DNA of 64,000 nt from Paragemmobacter ruber (GCF_009908315.1 NZ_JAAATW010000001.1:744001-808000); one strand, 5' to 3'. Shown: positions 20,644 through 28,762, counted from the first letter of the stretch. A program made the numbers and translations. Notes: generated from the letters alone by a model not told the origin.

Positions 20644-20784
20644 TGCCACCTCATCGCCCCCGAAATTTAACCGTCTTCGTCCGCGCACCGCGAAGCAGAA
20701 AGGTTTGCGCAACCCGAACTCCGACATGTTCCCGGTACAGGGGGGCATAACCTTCGGCAATTCGGGCAAGGCCACGACGCCGCA

Positions 20785-21696
20785 TCAGGCATTTTCCGGG
20801 GCTCGCGCGGGCAAAAGCCACACGATCATCCCAAGGACCGATGTCAGGAGCAAGACGATGCCGAAGGTGGCACTTGCTGCAAAGCCTTCGGCCCCGGTCG
20901 CACCGGCGAGCGGGAAAAGCACCACCGCTGCCCCTTCGCGCAGTCCCCATCCACCGATCGTCAAGGGGATGAGCATGGTAAACAGAACAAGCGGCAGGAT
21001 CACCAGCATCGCCCCGGGCGAAAGGATCACCCCGACCGCAGCCGCGCAGGCCGCAAAGGCCAGCAGGTTGGCCGCGACCGTACCAAGGCTCAGCATCGCC
21101 TGCGCCCCCCGGACATCGCGCGCGAACAGCGCCTGCCAAGCAGCCCGCCGCCAGGCTTGAACGCGCGGCCAGCGCGGCCCCACACGCAACATCGCCCAGC
21201 CCGCGGCAACCAGCCCCACTGCCACCAGCCCAAGCATGGCCTGCATGGCCACCGGCAGATCAATCCCGCCCGGCCACAGACCCACGACCAGCGCGCCCAC
21301 CAGCGTGACCGCCACCAGCGCGGCCTGACCGGCCATCCGTTCGAACAAGACCGCCTGTCCAGCCCGTTCCAGCCCGACGGCGCCGCGCGCGCGCACCGCC
21401 CGCCCGGCATCCCCCACAACGCCCCCGGGCAGCGCGAGGTTCACCATCTGCGCCAGAAAATACTCACGCACCGCGTGCAGGAAGCCCATCTCCTGCCCCA
21501 GCCGTGCCGCCGTCAGCCGCCAGCGGATGGCCGACAGCAGGGTCTGCCCGATCAGCAGCGCCACCGCCACGGCAACCCAACCGGGGCGCACCCCTTGCAG
21601 CCGCGCGACCACATCCGCCCCATCGACAAGCCGCCAGACCAGCACGATCAAGACCGCTGCCAGCCCGATCCGCAGCGCGCGCGCCCAAGATGCCAT
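20785..21696 (-). CDS. UPF0104/LPG-synthase transmembrane-domain flippase-like protein
   Basis: 303 residues from the ATG at 21696 (a GTG immediately before it is also possible). About eight hydrophobic helices; the conserved cores are 'SAIRWRLTAARLGQEM', 'YFLAQMVNLALPGGVVGDAG' and 'LTIGGWGLREGAAVVLF'. This is the membrane module shared with MprF lysyl-phosphatidylglycerol flippases and archaeal/bacterial UPF0104 proteins, which are thought to move lipids across the inner membrane. It overlaps the stop of the upstream sulfatase-fold gene, so it is translationally coupled to it. Confidence 0.85.
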   Translation of the reverse strand: MASWARALRIGLAAVLIVLVWRLVDGADVVARLQGVRPGWVAVAVALLIGQTLLSAIRWRLTAARLGQEMGFLHAVREYFLAQMVNLALPGGVVGDAGRAVRARGAVGLERAGQAVLFERMAGQAALVAVTLVGALVVGLWPGGIDLPVAMQAMLGLVAVGLVAAGWAMLRVGPRWPRVQAWRRAAWQALFARDVRGAQAMLSLGTVAANLLAFAACAAAVGVILSPGAMLVILPLVLFTMLIPLTIGGWGLREGAAVVLFPLAGATGAEGFAASATFGIVLLLTSVLGMIVWLLPARAPENA

Positions 21697-23345
21697 CACG
21701 GTGCCACCCCGGTCGAAAAGCTGCGCACGAAAAGATCACGCATCGCTTCCATGGGCAGCGGCACCTGCGACGCGGGCGGGATCAGGCCGGGTGCGAAACC
21801 CCACTCCGCCGCACGTTCAACCAATGGCGCCGGACCGATCAGATGGATCGGCACATCGAACCGATCCTCCTGCGCGACAAAACCCGCCGCCTGATGATCG
21901 CCCACGATGACGATCAGCGGCATCTCTTCCGCCGTTCGCAAGGCATGACCGAAGACCGCTTCAAGCGAATAGCCAATCGCTTGCCTGTACTGATCGCGCA
22001 CCCGGTCACGATCGCGCCAGACCACATCCGGCGGATCACCCTGAACCGCCATGGTGTTGAACACGGTCCCATCACCGACAGCGTCCCAGTCAATCATCTG
22101 CGGCACCGGCACCCATGGCGCATGGGACGAGATCAGCACCACCTGCGCAAACAATCGCCCCGCCTGCCGCCCGGCGGACTTGCGCAGCAGCCGGTCAAAG
22201 GCCGCAAGCGTGTACTGATCCGGCATCGTCACCCAGTTGAACGGCAGCCCACGATAGCCAAGGTCCGCAGCCGCAAAGATCTGGTCAAAGCCCTTCTGCG
22301 CGCCTTCCGGCCAGTCCATCGTGATTGCCGGCATCACGGTCGCTGTCTCGAATCCCGACCGCTGCGCGATGTGGAACAGCCCTTCCCGACCGCTCAACAG
22401 CAGCGCCCGATAGCGCACCTGATCGTTGATGCGCAACCCGCTGGCAAAGGTCGCATGGGCAAGCCAGCTCTGCCCGCCGCGCGTCGATGAGGTCAGGTAA
22501 CCTGACCGCATGGCAAAGCCTTCTGCGGCAAGGGCGCGCGCAGCCGGTTCCAGCACATCCCTTGTGGTCGCAGCATAAAGCGGCCCCTCGATGCTGGCCC
22601 GGCCATAGCTTTCGATGAAGACAACGATCACGTCCCGGTCGATTTGGTCCAGCAGGCCGTCCACCCCGCGGAACGGGTCCGCCGCTGCGGCCACGCGGAA
22701 CCGTCGCATATCTTCGAGCGTGCGCAGAACCAACCGTACGCGCTCTGCCGCGACACGCGCCGTGAAGGCCGCCCCCGGAGGATCGACCGGCATCTGCCAA
22801 CGGTTCATGATCGCTGCCGCTTCATAGGTCGCTGCCGCCGCAACCGCGAGGGCCACCCCCGCCGCCATGCGCCGCACCCCGGGGCCGGCCTGAGACAGCG
22901 GCAGTCGCGCCCATACCCCCAACGCCCACCACAACGCGGCGGCCAGCGCCACCAGCGCCGCAGCCGCCGCCACGTAAACCAGAACCGCGCCAACCCGTCC
23001 CACAGACCCCGAGAGCAGGTTGTATCCCGCACCTGCCAGATTGATGTCGCCCACCGGGTTGAAGCCCCGGCCAAAGGCCGTGAACATCGCAAGGTCCGCG
23101 CCTTTCAGCAGCACGATCAAGACAAGCACCGCCACCAGAACGCCGCGCAGCCATCGCCCCAGCCGTCCGTCACCGATCAGGGGCAACCCCAGCAGCAGGA
23201 CCGGCAGTTCCAGCGGAAACAGCCCGAGCGCCCCCCATGTCATCGCGCCGGGATGGTTGGGCTGGATCAGGACAAGATACAGCAGGATCGCCGCCAGAAT
23301 GACGGTCATGACGGGCCGCATCGGCAGGCCTGCCCGGCGCATCAT
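21696..23345 (-). CDS. Membrane-anchored sulfatase-fold transferase (LtaS/EptA-like)
   Basis: 549 residues from the ATG overlapping the preceding stop (ATGA). About five membrane helices occupy the first 190 residues, then an extracytoplasmic alkaline-phosphatase/sulfatase domain. Metal-site elements are 'DVIVVFIESYGRASIEG', the nucleophile segment 'TSSTRGGQSWLAHATFASG' and 'IVIVGDHQAAGF'. There is no CxPxR formylglycine motif, so it is not a sulfate-ester hydrolase. The layout matches phosphoethanolamine or phosphoglycerol transferases, which move a phospholipid headgroup onto an acceptor. The acceptor is unknown. Middle gene of a three-gene lipid group. Confidence 0.8.
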   Translation of the reverse strand: MMRRAGLPMRPVMTVILAAILLYLVLIQPNHPGAMTWGALGLFPLELPVLLLGLPLIGDGRLGRWLRGVLVAVLVLIVLLKGADLAMFTAFGRGFNPVGDINLAGAGYNLLSGSVGRVGAVLVYVAAAAALVALAAALWWALGVWARLPLSQAGPGVRRMAAGVALAVAAAATYEAAAIMNRWQMPVDPPGAAFTARVAAERVRLVLRTLEDMRRFRVAAAADPFRGVDGLLDQIDRDVIVVFIESYGRASIEGPLYAATTRDVLEPAARALAAEGFAMRSGYLTSSTRGGQSWLAHATFASGLRINDQVRYRALLLSGREGLFHIAQRSGFETATVMPAITMDWPEGAQKGFDQIFAAADLGYRGLPFNWVTMPDQYTLAAFDRLLRKSAGRQAGRLFAQVVLISSHAPWVPVPQMIDWDAVGDGTVFNTMAVQGDPPDVVWRDRDRVRDQYRQAIGYSLEAVFGHALRTAEEMPLIVIVGDHQAAGFVAQEDRFDVPIHLIGPAPLVERAAEWGFAPGLIPPASQVPLPMEAMRDLFVRSFSTGVAP

Positions 23346-24061
23346 GCCCGATGCCTCCATAGCCAAAGCACGTCCCGCCCGAAAGACCAGACCAGCGCCC
23401 CCACCGCGCCCCAGGCCACCGCCCGCGCTGCCATGGGCGGTAGTTCGGGCACCTGCAGCACGATCAGGGCGCCGATCTGCACCACGCAAACAACCTTGCG
23501 GCCAAAGCGAACGGGCAAGGGCGCGGCCAGCCACGGGCAGGGCCAGAAGGCCGCGACAAAGGCATAGCGCATCGCCCCGAGCAAAAGCACTTCGGGGCCA
23601 GTCATGCCGCCCAGCCAGACATGGCCCGCCAGAACCAAGGCCAACGCCGCATCCGTTTCCATGTCGAACCGCGCCCCGAAATCCGAGGCAAGCCCGCTGC
23701 GCCGCGCAAACCAGCCATCCACCCCATCCAGCGACAGCGCCACAGCCGCAACGGCCAGCACGTCCCATCCCTGCGGGCCAGACCAGATCATCCCGAACAG
23801 CCCGGCCGTCATCGCCGCGCGCGCCTGCGTCACCGCATTGCACAGGCCAAAGCGCGGATGCGGGTAGTGCTGCGGCAACATCCGTAGGACGAAGGCCAGC
23901 ATCGCCAGCGTCCCTGCAAAAGACACCGCAACCGCCATCCAGCCGCCGTCGGGGCGCAGGATCATCGGCAGAAAGGCCAAGGCCACCGCCAGCGCGGCCG
24001 CCGGGCCCACACCTGCGGGCAAGCCATCCCTTGATCTGTCCTGATGCGCCTCTACTGTCAT
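23342..24061 (-). CDS. CDP-alcohol phosphatidyltransferase family membrane protein
   Basis: 239 residues. The complete family motif is present: D112-G-V-D115-G116-W-F-A119-R120, then G129-x3-D133-x3-D137. These residues bind CDP-diacylglycerol, CDP-ethanolamine or a similar donor and two metal ions. Six or so membrane helices surround it. The enzyme should join an alcohol to a phosphatidyl or CDP-linked headgroup in the inner membrane; which alcohol is unknown. It overlaps the sulfatase-fold gene by 4 bp and diverges from cytochrome b561. Confidence 0.88.
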   Translation of the reverse strand: MTVEAHQDRSRDGLPAGVGPAAALAVALAFLPMILRPDGGWMAVAVSFAGTLAMLAFVLRMLPQHYPHPRFGLCNAVTQARAAMTAGLFGMIWSGPQGWDVLAVAAVALSLDGVDGWFARRSGLASDFGARFDMETDAALALVLAGHVWLGGMTGPEVLLLGAMRYAFVAAFWPCPWLAAPLPVRFGRKVVCVVQIGALIVLQVPELPPMAARAVAWGAVGALVWSFGRDVLWLWRHRA

Positions 24062-24084
24062 GGCATCACAGGGAGATGCGTCAG

Positions 24085-24636
24085 ATGCGGGATTCGGCTT
24101 CCGGCTACAGCAACGGCCAACGCAGCCTGCACTGGATCATGGCGATCCTCATTTTTCCTATGCTCGTCGTCGGGTTCGTGATGGTGCAGCAGGGCCTCCC
24201 GCGTGCGGTGCAGAACAGCATGTTCGTCCTGCACAAGAATATCGGGGTGGTGGTGCTCATCCTTGCGGCCCTGCGCATCGCCCTGCGCCTGCGCCGCAGC
24301 CCGCCCCCCCTGTCGGCCAGCCTGCCCGCGTGGCAGCGGCGTGCCGTCCATGCCAGCCACGGGCTGCTCTATGTGCTGATCCTTGTCATGCCCCTGTCGG
24401 GTTACATCCGGGTGCGGGCGGGTGGCTTTCCGATCGAGGCGCTGGATCGCCTCGGCCTGCCGACGCTGGTGCCGCGATCCGATGCACTGGCCAATGCGGC
24501 GAAGTTGATCCACGAAGTCGGGGCTTATGCCATCGCCGCGCTTCTCGTGCTGCATATCGCGGCCGCCCTGCAGCACGCGCTCATCCTGCGGGATGGCACA
24601 TGGGCGCGGATCTGGCCGCCGGTGACGCGCCGCTGA
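24085..24636 (+). CDS. Cytochrome b561 family protein
   Basis: 183 residues from the ATG at 24085, which has GGGAG at the right distance; an ATG at 24076 directly abuts that site and is less likely. Four membrane helices carry the expected haem histidines: 'QRSLHWIMAI' (H16), 'FVLHKNIGVVVL', 'AVHASHGLLYVLILVMPLSG' and 'VLHIAAALQH'. Bacterial b561 proteins pass electrons between ubiquinol and periplasmic acceptors or superoxide. Divergent from the phosphatidyltransferase gene and convergent with the RibD-type gene, separating two minus-strand groups. Confidence 0.9.
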   Translation: MRDSASGYSNGQRSLHWIMAILIFPMLVVGFVMVQQGLPRAVQNSMFVLHKNIGVVVLILAALRIALRLRRSPPPLSASLPAWQRRAVHASHGLLYVLILVMPLSGYIRVRAGGFPIEALDRLGLPTLVPRSDALANAAKLIHEVGAYAIAALLVLHIAAALQHALILRDGTWARIWPPVTRR

Positions 24637-24649
24637 CATATCGCGCGCC

Positions 24650-25495
24650 TCAGCGCAGCCGAACGGCGCGCGCCGCTTCGGCCACCCGCGGCGCCGAATG
24701 GATCGGCTGCCACGCCTCCGCCGCCCGCGCCGTAAGGGCGCAATCAAACACGACCTCGCGCCCGATGCCATAGGCGCGGGTTTCCGGGCGGATTGCATCG
24801 GCCAGCCGCGCCACTGGGCTTTGCAACGTCAGGCCCTGCGGTCCGCCGCCAATCAGCAGGGGCGACACCGCCACCTGCAACCGGTTCAAGAGCCCCGCCT
24901 CCAGAAAGCGTGCGATGGTGATCCCGCCCCCCTCGATCATCACGTTCCGCAGGCCAAGGTCATGCAGAGCGGTCACGATATCGCGCGGGTCCAGCCAGCC
25001 GTCACGCAGGGGCAGATTGACCACCTCCACGCCCTCAGGGCGGGGGCGCGCGACGCCCTGCACCACGATCCGCCGGGCCCCATCGGCGCGAAACAGGGCC
25101 ACATCTTCGGTCAGCCGTCCACGCGGATCCACCACGATGCGCGCCGGGTTCGGCCCGCTGCACATCCGCACCGTCAGTTGCGGGCGATCATGAATGGCCG
25201 TCCGCACCCCGATCAGCACGCCATCGACAAGCGCCCGCATCCGGTGCAGATGCGCCAATCCTTCCGGCCCCGATACATCGCGCGCATCGCCCGTCACCGT
25301 GGCCACCCGCCCGTCCAGCGACTGGCCGATCTGCGCCACCGTCACCGGCCCCAGATCCCGCCGGGCCAGCGGGGCATAAAGATCCAGCGCCGCGCGTTCG
25401 CCCGGGGTCCAGCGTCCACAGCAGGCGCAGCCATTCCCTGCCCGGATCGACAGGATCCGTTCCCAGACCCTCGGCGTGACTTCCACGTTCTGCAT
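24650..25495 (-). CDS. RibD C-terminal-type (dihydrofolate-reductase-fold) reductase
   Basis: 281 residues from the ATG at 25495. Residues from about 50 form the NADPH-dependent reductase fold of RibD: 'PVTVAQIGQSLDGRVATVTG', 'LVDGVLIGVRTAIHDRPQL', 'PARIVVDPRGRLTEDVALF' and 'NVMIEGGGITIARFLEAGL'. The deaminase half of RibD is absent; instead about 45 residues with a CACC motif precede it. Known relatives reduce the ribosyl chain of 2,5-diamino-6-ribosylamino-pyrimidinone phosphate. Last gene of a five-gene operon with GTP cyclohydrolase II and a PTPS-like protein; 2 bp separate it from the methyltransferase. Confidence 0.85.
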   Translation of the reverse strand: MQNVEVTPRVWERILSIRAGNGCACCGRWTPGERAALDLYAPLARRDLGPVTVAQIGQSLDGRVATVTGDARDVSGPEGLAHLHRMRALVDGVLIGVRTAIHDRPQLTVRMCSGPNPARIVVDPRGRLTEDVALFRADGARRIVVQGVARPRPEGVEVVNLPLRDGWLDPRDIVTALHDLGLRNVMIEGGGITIARFLEAGLLNRLQVAVSPLLIGGGPQGLTLQSPVARLADAIRPETRAYGIGREVVFDCALTARAAEAWQPIHSAPRVAEAARAVRLR

Positions 25496-25497
25496 CG

Positions 25498-26265
25498 TCA
25501 GCCCCTCCGTTCCGAAACCGTCTGTGGCACCGCCAGCAGGTCGCGATGCCCGATCCGGCACAGCCCCTGCCCCACCCACGCCTGCCGTGCCGCACGCCAG
25601 GCCGACGCATCCCCCGCAAAGCCCGCCTCTTGGGCGGCCTGCGCGATGCCTGCCAGCAATTCGTCCTGCAACGCGGCCCGATCGGGGCCGAGCTGCCACG
25701 GGCTGTCGCCCTCGCGCACGGCATAGCCCGCGGCCTGCAAGCGTTCCGCCAGATACTGCGTTGCCCCCGGCCCCAAAGCCGGGCCAAAGCCTTTGTCACC
25801 CACCTGATGGCGGTTGAAGGCTGCGGTGATCTGCCCATCCTCGGGCAGTTCGGGCGTCCAGTCCATGCGGCCGTCATAATTCAGCGCGGCATAGAGGGGC
25901 AGGTTCAGCCGCGTCAGCCGGTCCACCAGCCGGTCCACCCAAGGGGCCGATGCCAGATCAAACAGGGCCGAAGCCGTCACCAGCGTTGCCCCGTCCAACG
26001 GCAGCGCGTCCACATCGTTGAGATCGAGGCGATGCGCCTCTCCGCCCGCAAGGCGCAGCAGCGCGGCATCGCCGTCCACCATGCGCCAGACCGCACCGCC
26101 CAGCCGCGCACCAAAGGCGCGGCGCGTGGACCCCGTGCCGCAGCCCAGATCGACCACCACCGGGCGCGCCCCTGCGACCCGCGCCGCCGCCTCCAGCAGC
26201 GCGTCATCCCGCGCCGCGTGGTCGGCGGGTTCACGCAGGGCAAGCCAGTCGGCGGAAAAGCCCAT
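25498..26265 (-). CDS. Class I SAM-dependent methyltransferase
   Basis: 255 residues. Motif I is 'PVVVDLGCGTGSTRRAFGAR' and an acidic post-I segment 'WRMVDGDAALLRLAGGEA' follows; 'TLVTASALFDLASAPWVDRL' occupies the motif IV region. The C-terminal half is alpha-helical and unlike well-known families, so the methyl acceptor cannot be named. Its place between the PTPS-like and RibD-like genes (gaps of 3 and 2 bp) suggests that it methylates a pterin or pyrimidine intermediate. Confidence 0.82.
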   Translation of the reverse strand: MGFSADWLALREPADHAARDDALLEAAARVAGARPVVVDLGCGTGSTRRAFGARLGGAVWRMVDGDAALLRLAGGEAHRLDLNDVDALPLDGATLVTASALFDLASAPWVDRLVDRLTRLNLPLYAALNYDGRMDWTPELPEDGQITAAFNRHQVGDKGFGPALGPGATQYLAERLQAAGYAVREGDSPWQLGPDRAALQDELLAGIAQAAQEAGFAGDASAWRAARQAWVGQGLCRIGHRDLLAVPQTVSERRG

Positions 26266-26268
26266 GGC

Positions 26269-26664
26269 TCAGATGTCCCCTTCGCACCAGGCGCGGGCCA
26301 TGTGGCTTTCGTGCAGGGTGATGCGCAGCCGCTTTACCCGACCCCCATCCTTCAACGCCCCGGCGCGCAGCCGTTCGGCCATGCCCTTGTGGATCACACC
26401 GCAGAGGAACTCGGTCGTGGTGAACTTGCCTTTGAATTCCGGCACTTCATCCAAATTGCGATAGCGCAGCGGTTCCAGCACCGCCGCCAAAGCCTCCACC
26501 GCCAGCCCGATATCCACGACCAGACCGTGGTCATCTATGGTCTCTGCGAAGAACGCCGCGTCAACGGTGAAGGTCGCGCCGTGCATCCCCTGCGCCGGGC
26601 CGAACACCGGCGAGGGCAGCGAATGGGCGATCATGATGTGGTCACGGACTTCTACAGCGAACAT
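26269..26664 (-). CDS. Divergent 6-pyruvoyl-tetrahydropterin synthase / QueD family protein
   Basis: 131 residues from the ATG at 26664, behind AAGGAAAG. The T-fold is recognisable: 'MFAVEVRDHIMIAHSLP', 'GMHGATFTVDAAFF', 'GLVVDIGLAVEALAAVLEPL', 'TTTEFLCGVIHKGMAERL' and 'LRITLHESHMARAWC'. Two of three expected zinc histidines are present (H14, H28), but the third, in the usual HGH, is alanine (A30). The catalytic cysteine four residues before HGH is also alanine (A24). It therefore cannot use the standard PTPS or QueD mechanism unchanged. In the operon between a dehydrogenase and a methyltransferase. Confidence 0.85.
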   Translation of the reverse strand: MFAVEVRDHIMIAHSLPSPVFGPAQGMHGATFTVDAAFFAETIDDHGLVVDIGLAVEALAAVLEPLRYRNLDEVPEFKGKFTTTEFLCGVIHKGMAERLRAGALKDGGRVKRLRITLHESHMARAWCEGDI

Positions 26665-26678
26665 CTGGCTTTCCTTGT

Positions 26679-27623
26679 TCAATAACGGATGCGGTGGCAC
26701 AGCGTGCCCGGCGCGGTAAGCACCGCGCCATAAGTGTGGGGCAGGTCGTCAAAGGCGCTTTCCCCGGAAATCAGCGCGTCCACTGCCGGATCCCGCAGCA
26801 GGTTCAGCGCCTTTTCCAGCCGCCGCCGATAGGTCCAGCGCGGCGCACGAGCCGGCGGGACCTGCCCCACCTGCGAACTGATCAGGCGCAGCCGCCGGCT
26901 GTGGAATGCCCCGCCCAGTGGCACCGGCGTCTCCCCGCTGCCATGCCAGCTTGCCTCGACCACCGTCGCCTCCGGCCCCGCGCAGCCCAGAGCCGTGGCC
27001 AGACCCGCCGCGCTTGCGCTGGCATGGATCACCACGTCACAATCCTTGGGCGCGTCCTCCGGTGCGGCAAAGCTGCACCCAAGCGCCCCCGCCAGCGTGC
27101 CACGCCCGGCCACAGGATCGACCAGCACCACCTCGGCCCCCGGAAGCCTTGCGCAAAGATAGGCCACAAGCGCCCCCACCACCCCGGCACCGATCACGGC
27201 GATACGGTCCCCGGCACCGGCGCGGCTGTCCCACAGGATGTTCAGCGCGGTCTCCATATTGGCTGCAAGCACCGCCCTCGGCCCCGGAACATCGTCCGGC
27301 ACGGGGATCAGCGCCGCCTCTGGCAGACGAAAGGCGGTCTGATGCGGAAACAGCGCAAAGACGGTTCGCCCCGCAAGCGCGCCCTCTGCTGCCTCGCCCA
27401 CCATTGCATATCCGTATTTCACCGGGAACGGGAACGCCCCATCCTGAAACGGCGCGCGCATCCGCGCCCATTCGGCCTCGGGCACCCGCCCCTCGGACAC
27501 CAAGCGCTCTGTCCCGCGGCTGATGCCAGACCAGCGCGCCTGCACCAGGACGCCCTCGCCCAGTGCAGTATCGCGGATCTCGGCCCGGCCCGGGGCAGTG
27601 CACCAGAGCGCCCGGGCAATCAT
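26679..27623 (-). CDS. Zinc-ligand-free MDR dehydrogenase, BchC-like
   Basis: 314 residues. The Rossmann motif is 'IAVIGAGVVGALVAYLCARL', with 'VVLVDPVAGR' closing the NAD(P) site. The N-terminal 'RWSGISRGTERLVSEGRVP' replaces the zinc-binding CGICHTD of classical alcohol dehydrogenases; the same GIS-x-GTE pattern is typical of the 3-hydroxyethyl-bacteriochlorophyllide dehydrogenase (BchC) subfamily. No photosynthesis genes are nearby, so it is unlikely to be BchC itself. Probably oxidises or reduces a side-chain hydroxyl of the operon's product. It overlaps the ribA stop by 4 bp. Confidence 0.83.
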   Translation of the reverse strand: MIARALWCTAPGRAEIRDTALGEGVLVQARWSGISRGTERLVSEGRVPEAEWARMRAPFQDGAFPFPVKYGYAMVGEAAEGALAGRTVFALFPHQTAFRLPEAALIPVPDDVPGPRAVLAANMETALNILWDSRAGAGDRIAVIGAGVVGALVAYLCARLPGAEVVLVDPVAGRGTLAGALGCSFAAPEDAPKDCDVVIHASASAAGLATALGCAGPEATVVEASWHGSGETPVPLGGAFHSRRLRLISSQVGQVPPARAPRWTYRRRLEKALNLLRDPAVDALISGESAFDDLPHTYGAVLTAPGTLCHRIRY

Positions 27624-28762
27624 GGCAGAAGATGCCCGGATTTCCGCGCCTTGGTCGCCAGATACCCGGCATTCTGCGCTGTCCGACCCACGACCAACGG
27701 CACCCGCTCCACCACATGAAGCCCATGCGCATCCAGCATGGCAACCTTGGCCGGGTTGTTGGTCATCAGCCGCACCTTGCCGATCCCCAGCCGCGACAGT
27801 AGCGCTGCGCCAATGCGGAAATCCCGCTCGTCATCCTCAAAGCCGAGGTGATGGTTGGCTTCCACCGTATCAAGACCGCGCTCCTGCAGGGCATAGGCGC
27901 GCATCTTGTTGGCCAAGCCGATCCCCCGCCCCTCCTGATTGAGGTAGAGCAGGACGCCACCGCCCGCTTCGGCCATCGCAGCCATGGCCGCCTGCAACTG
28001 CGGGCCGCAATCGCATTTCAGACTGCCCAGAACATCGCCGGTGAAACAGGCCGAATGAAGCCGGACAAGCACCGGCGCATCGCGCCGGACCGTCCCCACC
28101 TCGATGGCGTAATGCTCCTGCCCGCCATCCTCAGGGCGGAAGACATGCACCCTGCCCGCGGCGGATACCGCCATGGGCAGAGCGGCCGCACTGACCGGCA
28201 GATGCGGCGACAGAAGCGCGGTTTCGGCCTGCACCTCTTCCACGGTCAACACCGTAAGCCCCTGATCCAGCGCAACCGTCTTGGCATCCGCCATCGGCAC
28301 GCAGAAAAGCGCGGGCAACAGTTGCGCCGCCTTCACCAGGGCGATGCCCGCAGCCTGTACGGCGCCACCTTCCTTCATTGCCAGCGCCCGGGGTGCCGCC
28401 ATGCCCGCCTCACGCAGCGGATCGGCCAGTTGCAGCACCTGTGCATGGGACAGCCCGCGCGCCGACAGCCGTACCGTGGCGGCCCCGCCGGCCTCCAGCC
28501 CCAGTGCCGTCGCCCGCGCCCCGGTCAGCACAAGTTCGGCGCCGCCCGTCTGCAAGGCGGCGCGGTGGCGCGCTTCGGACAGACCTTCCACCGCCAGAAC
28601 CAGAACCCCAGGCGCCGTCGATCCCTGACCCGGGCCCTGCAGAACCACGGGCAGGCCAAGGCGCAGATCACAGCGCGCTCGCATCAGCCTTTCGCTGCGA
28701 GAGGGGGCGAAAACCTGGGAAACAAAGGTTTCTACGTCTAGCACACGGCTCGTTACAGTCAT
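27620..28762 (-). CDS. ribA: GTP cyclohydrolase II with degenerate N-terminal domain
   Basis: 380 residues from the ATG at 28762. The C-terminal half is an intact GTP cyclohydrolase II: zinc cysteines C239, C250 and C252 in 'LHSACFTGDVLGSLKCDCG', the 'LNQEGRGIGLANKMRAYALQ' loop, 'DERDF' and 'LMTNNPAKV'. It opens GTP to 2,5-diamino-6-ribosylamino-pyrimidinone phosphate and formate. The N-terminal about 180 residues sit where RibB lies in RibBA fusions but lack its acidic catalytic motif; a similar degenerate domain is common in Rhodobacteraceae RibA. It heads the five-gene operon. It could be the cell's riboflavin enzyme or a second copy for the operon's product. Confidence 0.9.
   Translation of the reverse strand: MTVTSRVLDVETFVSQVFAPSRSERLMRARCDLRLGLPVVLQGPGQGSTAPGVLVLAVEGLSEARHRAALQTGGAELVLTGARATALGLEAGGAATVRLSARGLSHAQVLQLADPLREAGMAAPRALAMKEGGAVQAAGIALVKAAQLLPALFCVPMADAKTVALDQGLTVLTVEEVQAETALLSPHLPVSAAALPMAVSAAGRVHVFRPEDGGQEHYAIEVGTVRRDAPVLVRLHSACFTGDVLGSLKCDCGPQLQAAMAAMAEAGGGVLLYLNQEGRGIGLANKMRAYALQERGLDTVEANHHLGFEDDERDFRIGAALLSRLGIGKVRLMTNNPAKVAMLDAHGLHVVERVPLVVGRTAQNAGYLATKARKSGHLLP

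Noticed and set aside
17919-20784. Duplicate of the tRNA-Ser 3' end as an attachment site
   Set aside because: No second copy of the T-arm/acceptor sequence was found by eye at the right side of the islet, and no integrase gene is present.
21696-23345. Calling the gene a true sulfatase
   Set aside because: No CxPxR formylglycine motif; membrane helices plus a Thr/Ser nucleophile region fit a headgroup transferase better.
26679-27623. Naming this gene bchC
   Set aside because: Only the subfamily pattern matches; no other photosynthesis gene is in the window and its operon partners act on GTP-derived compounds.
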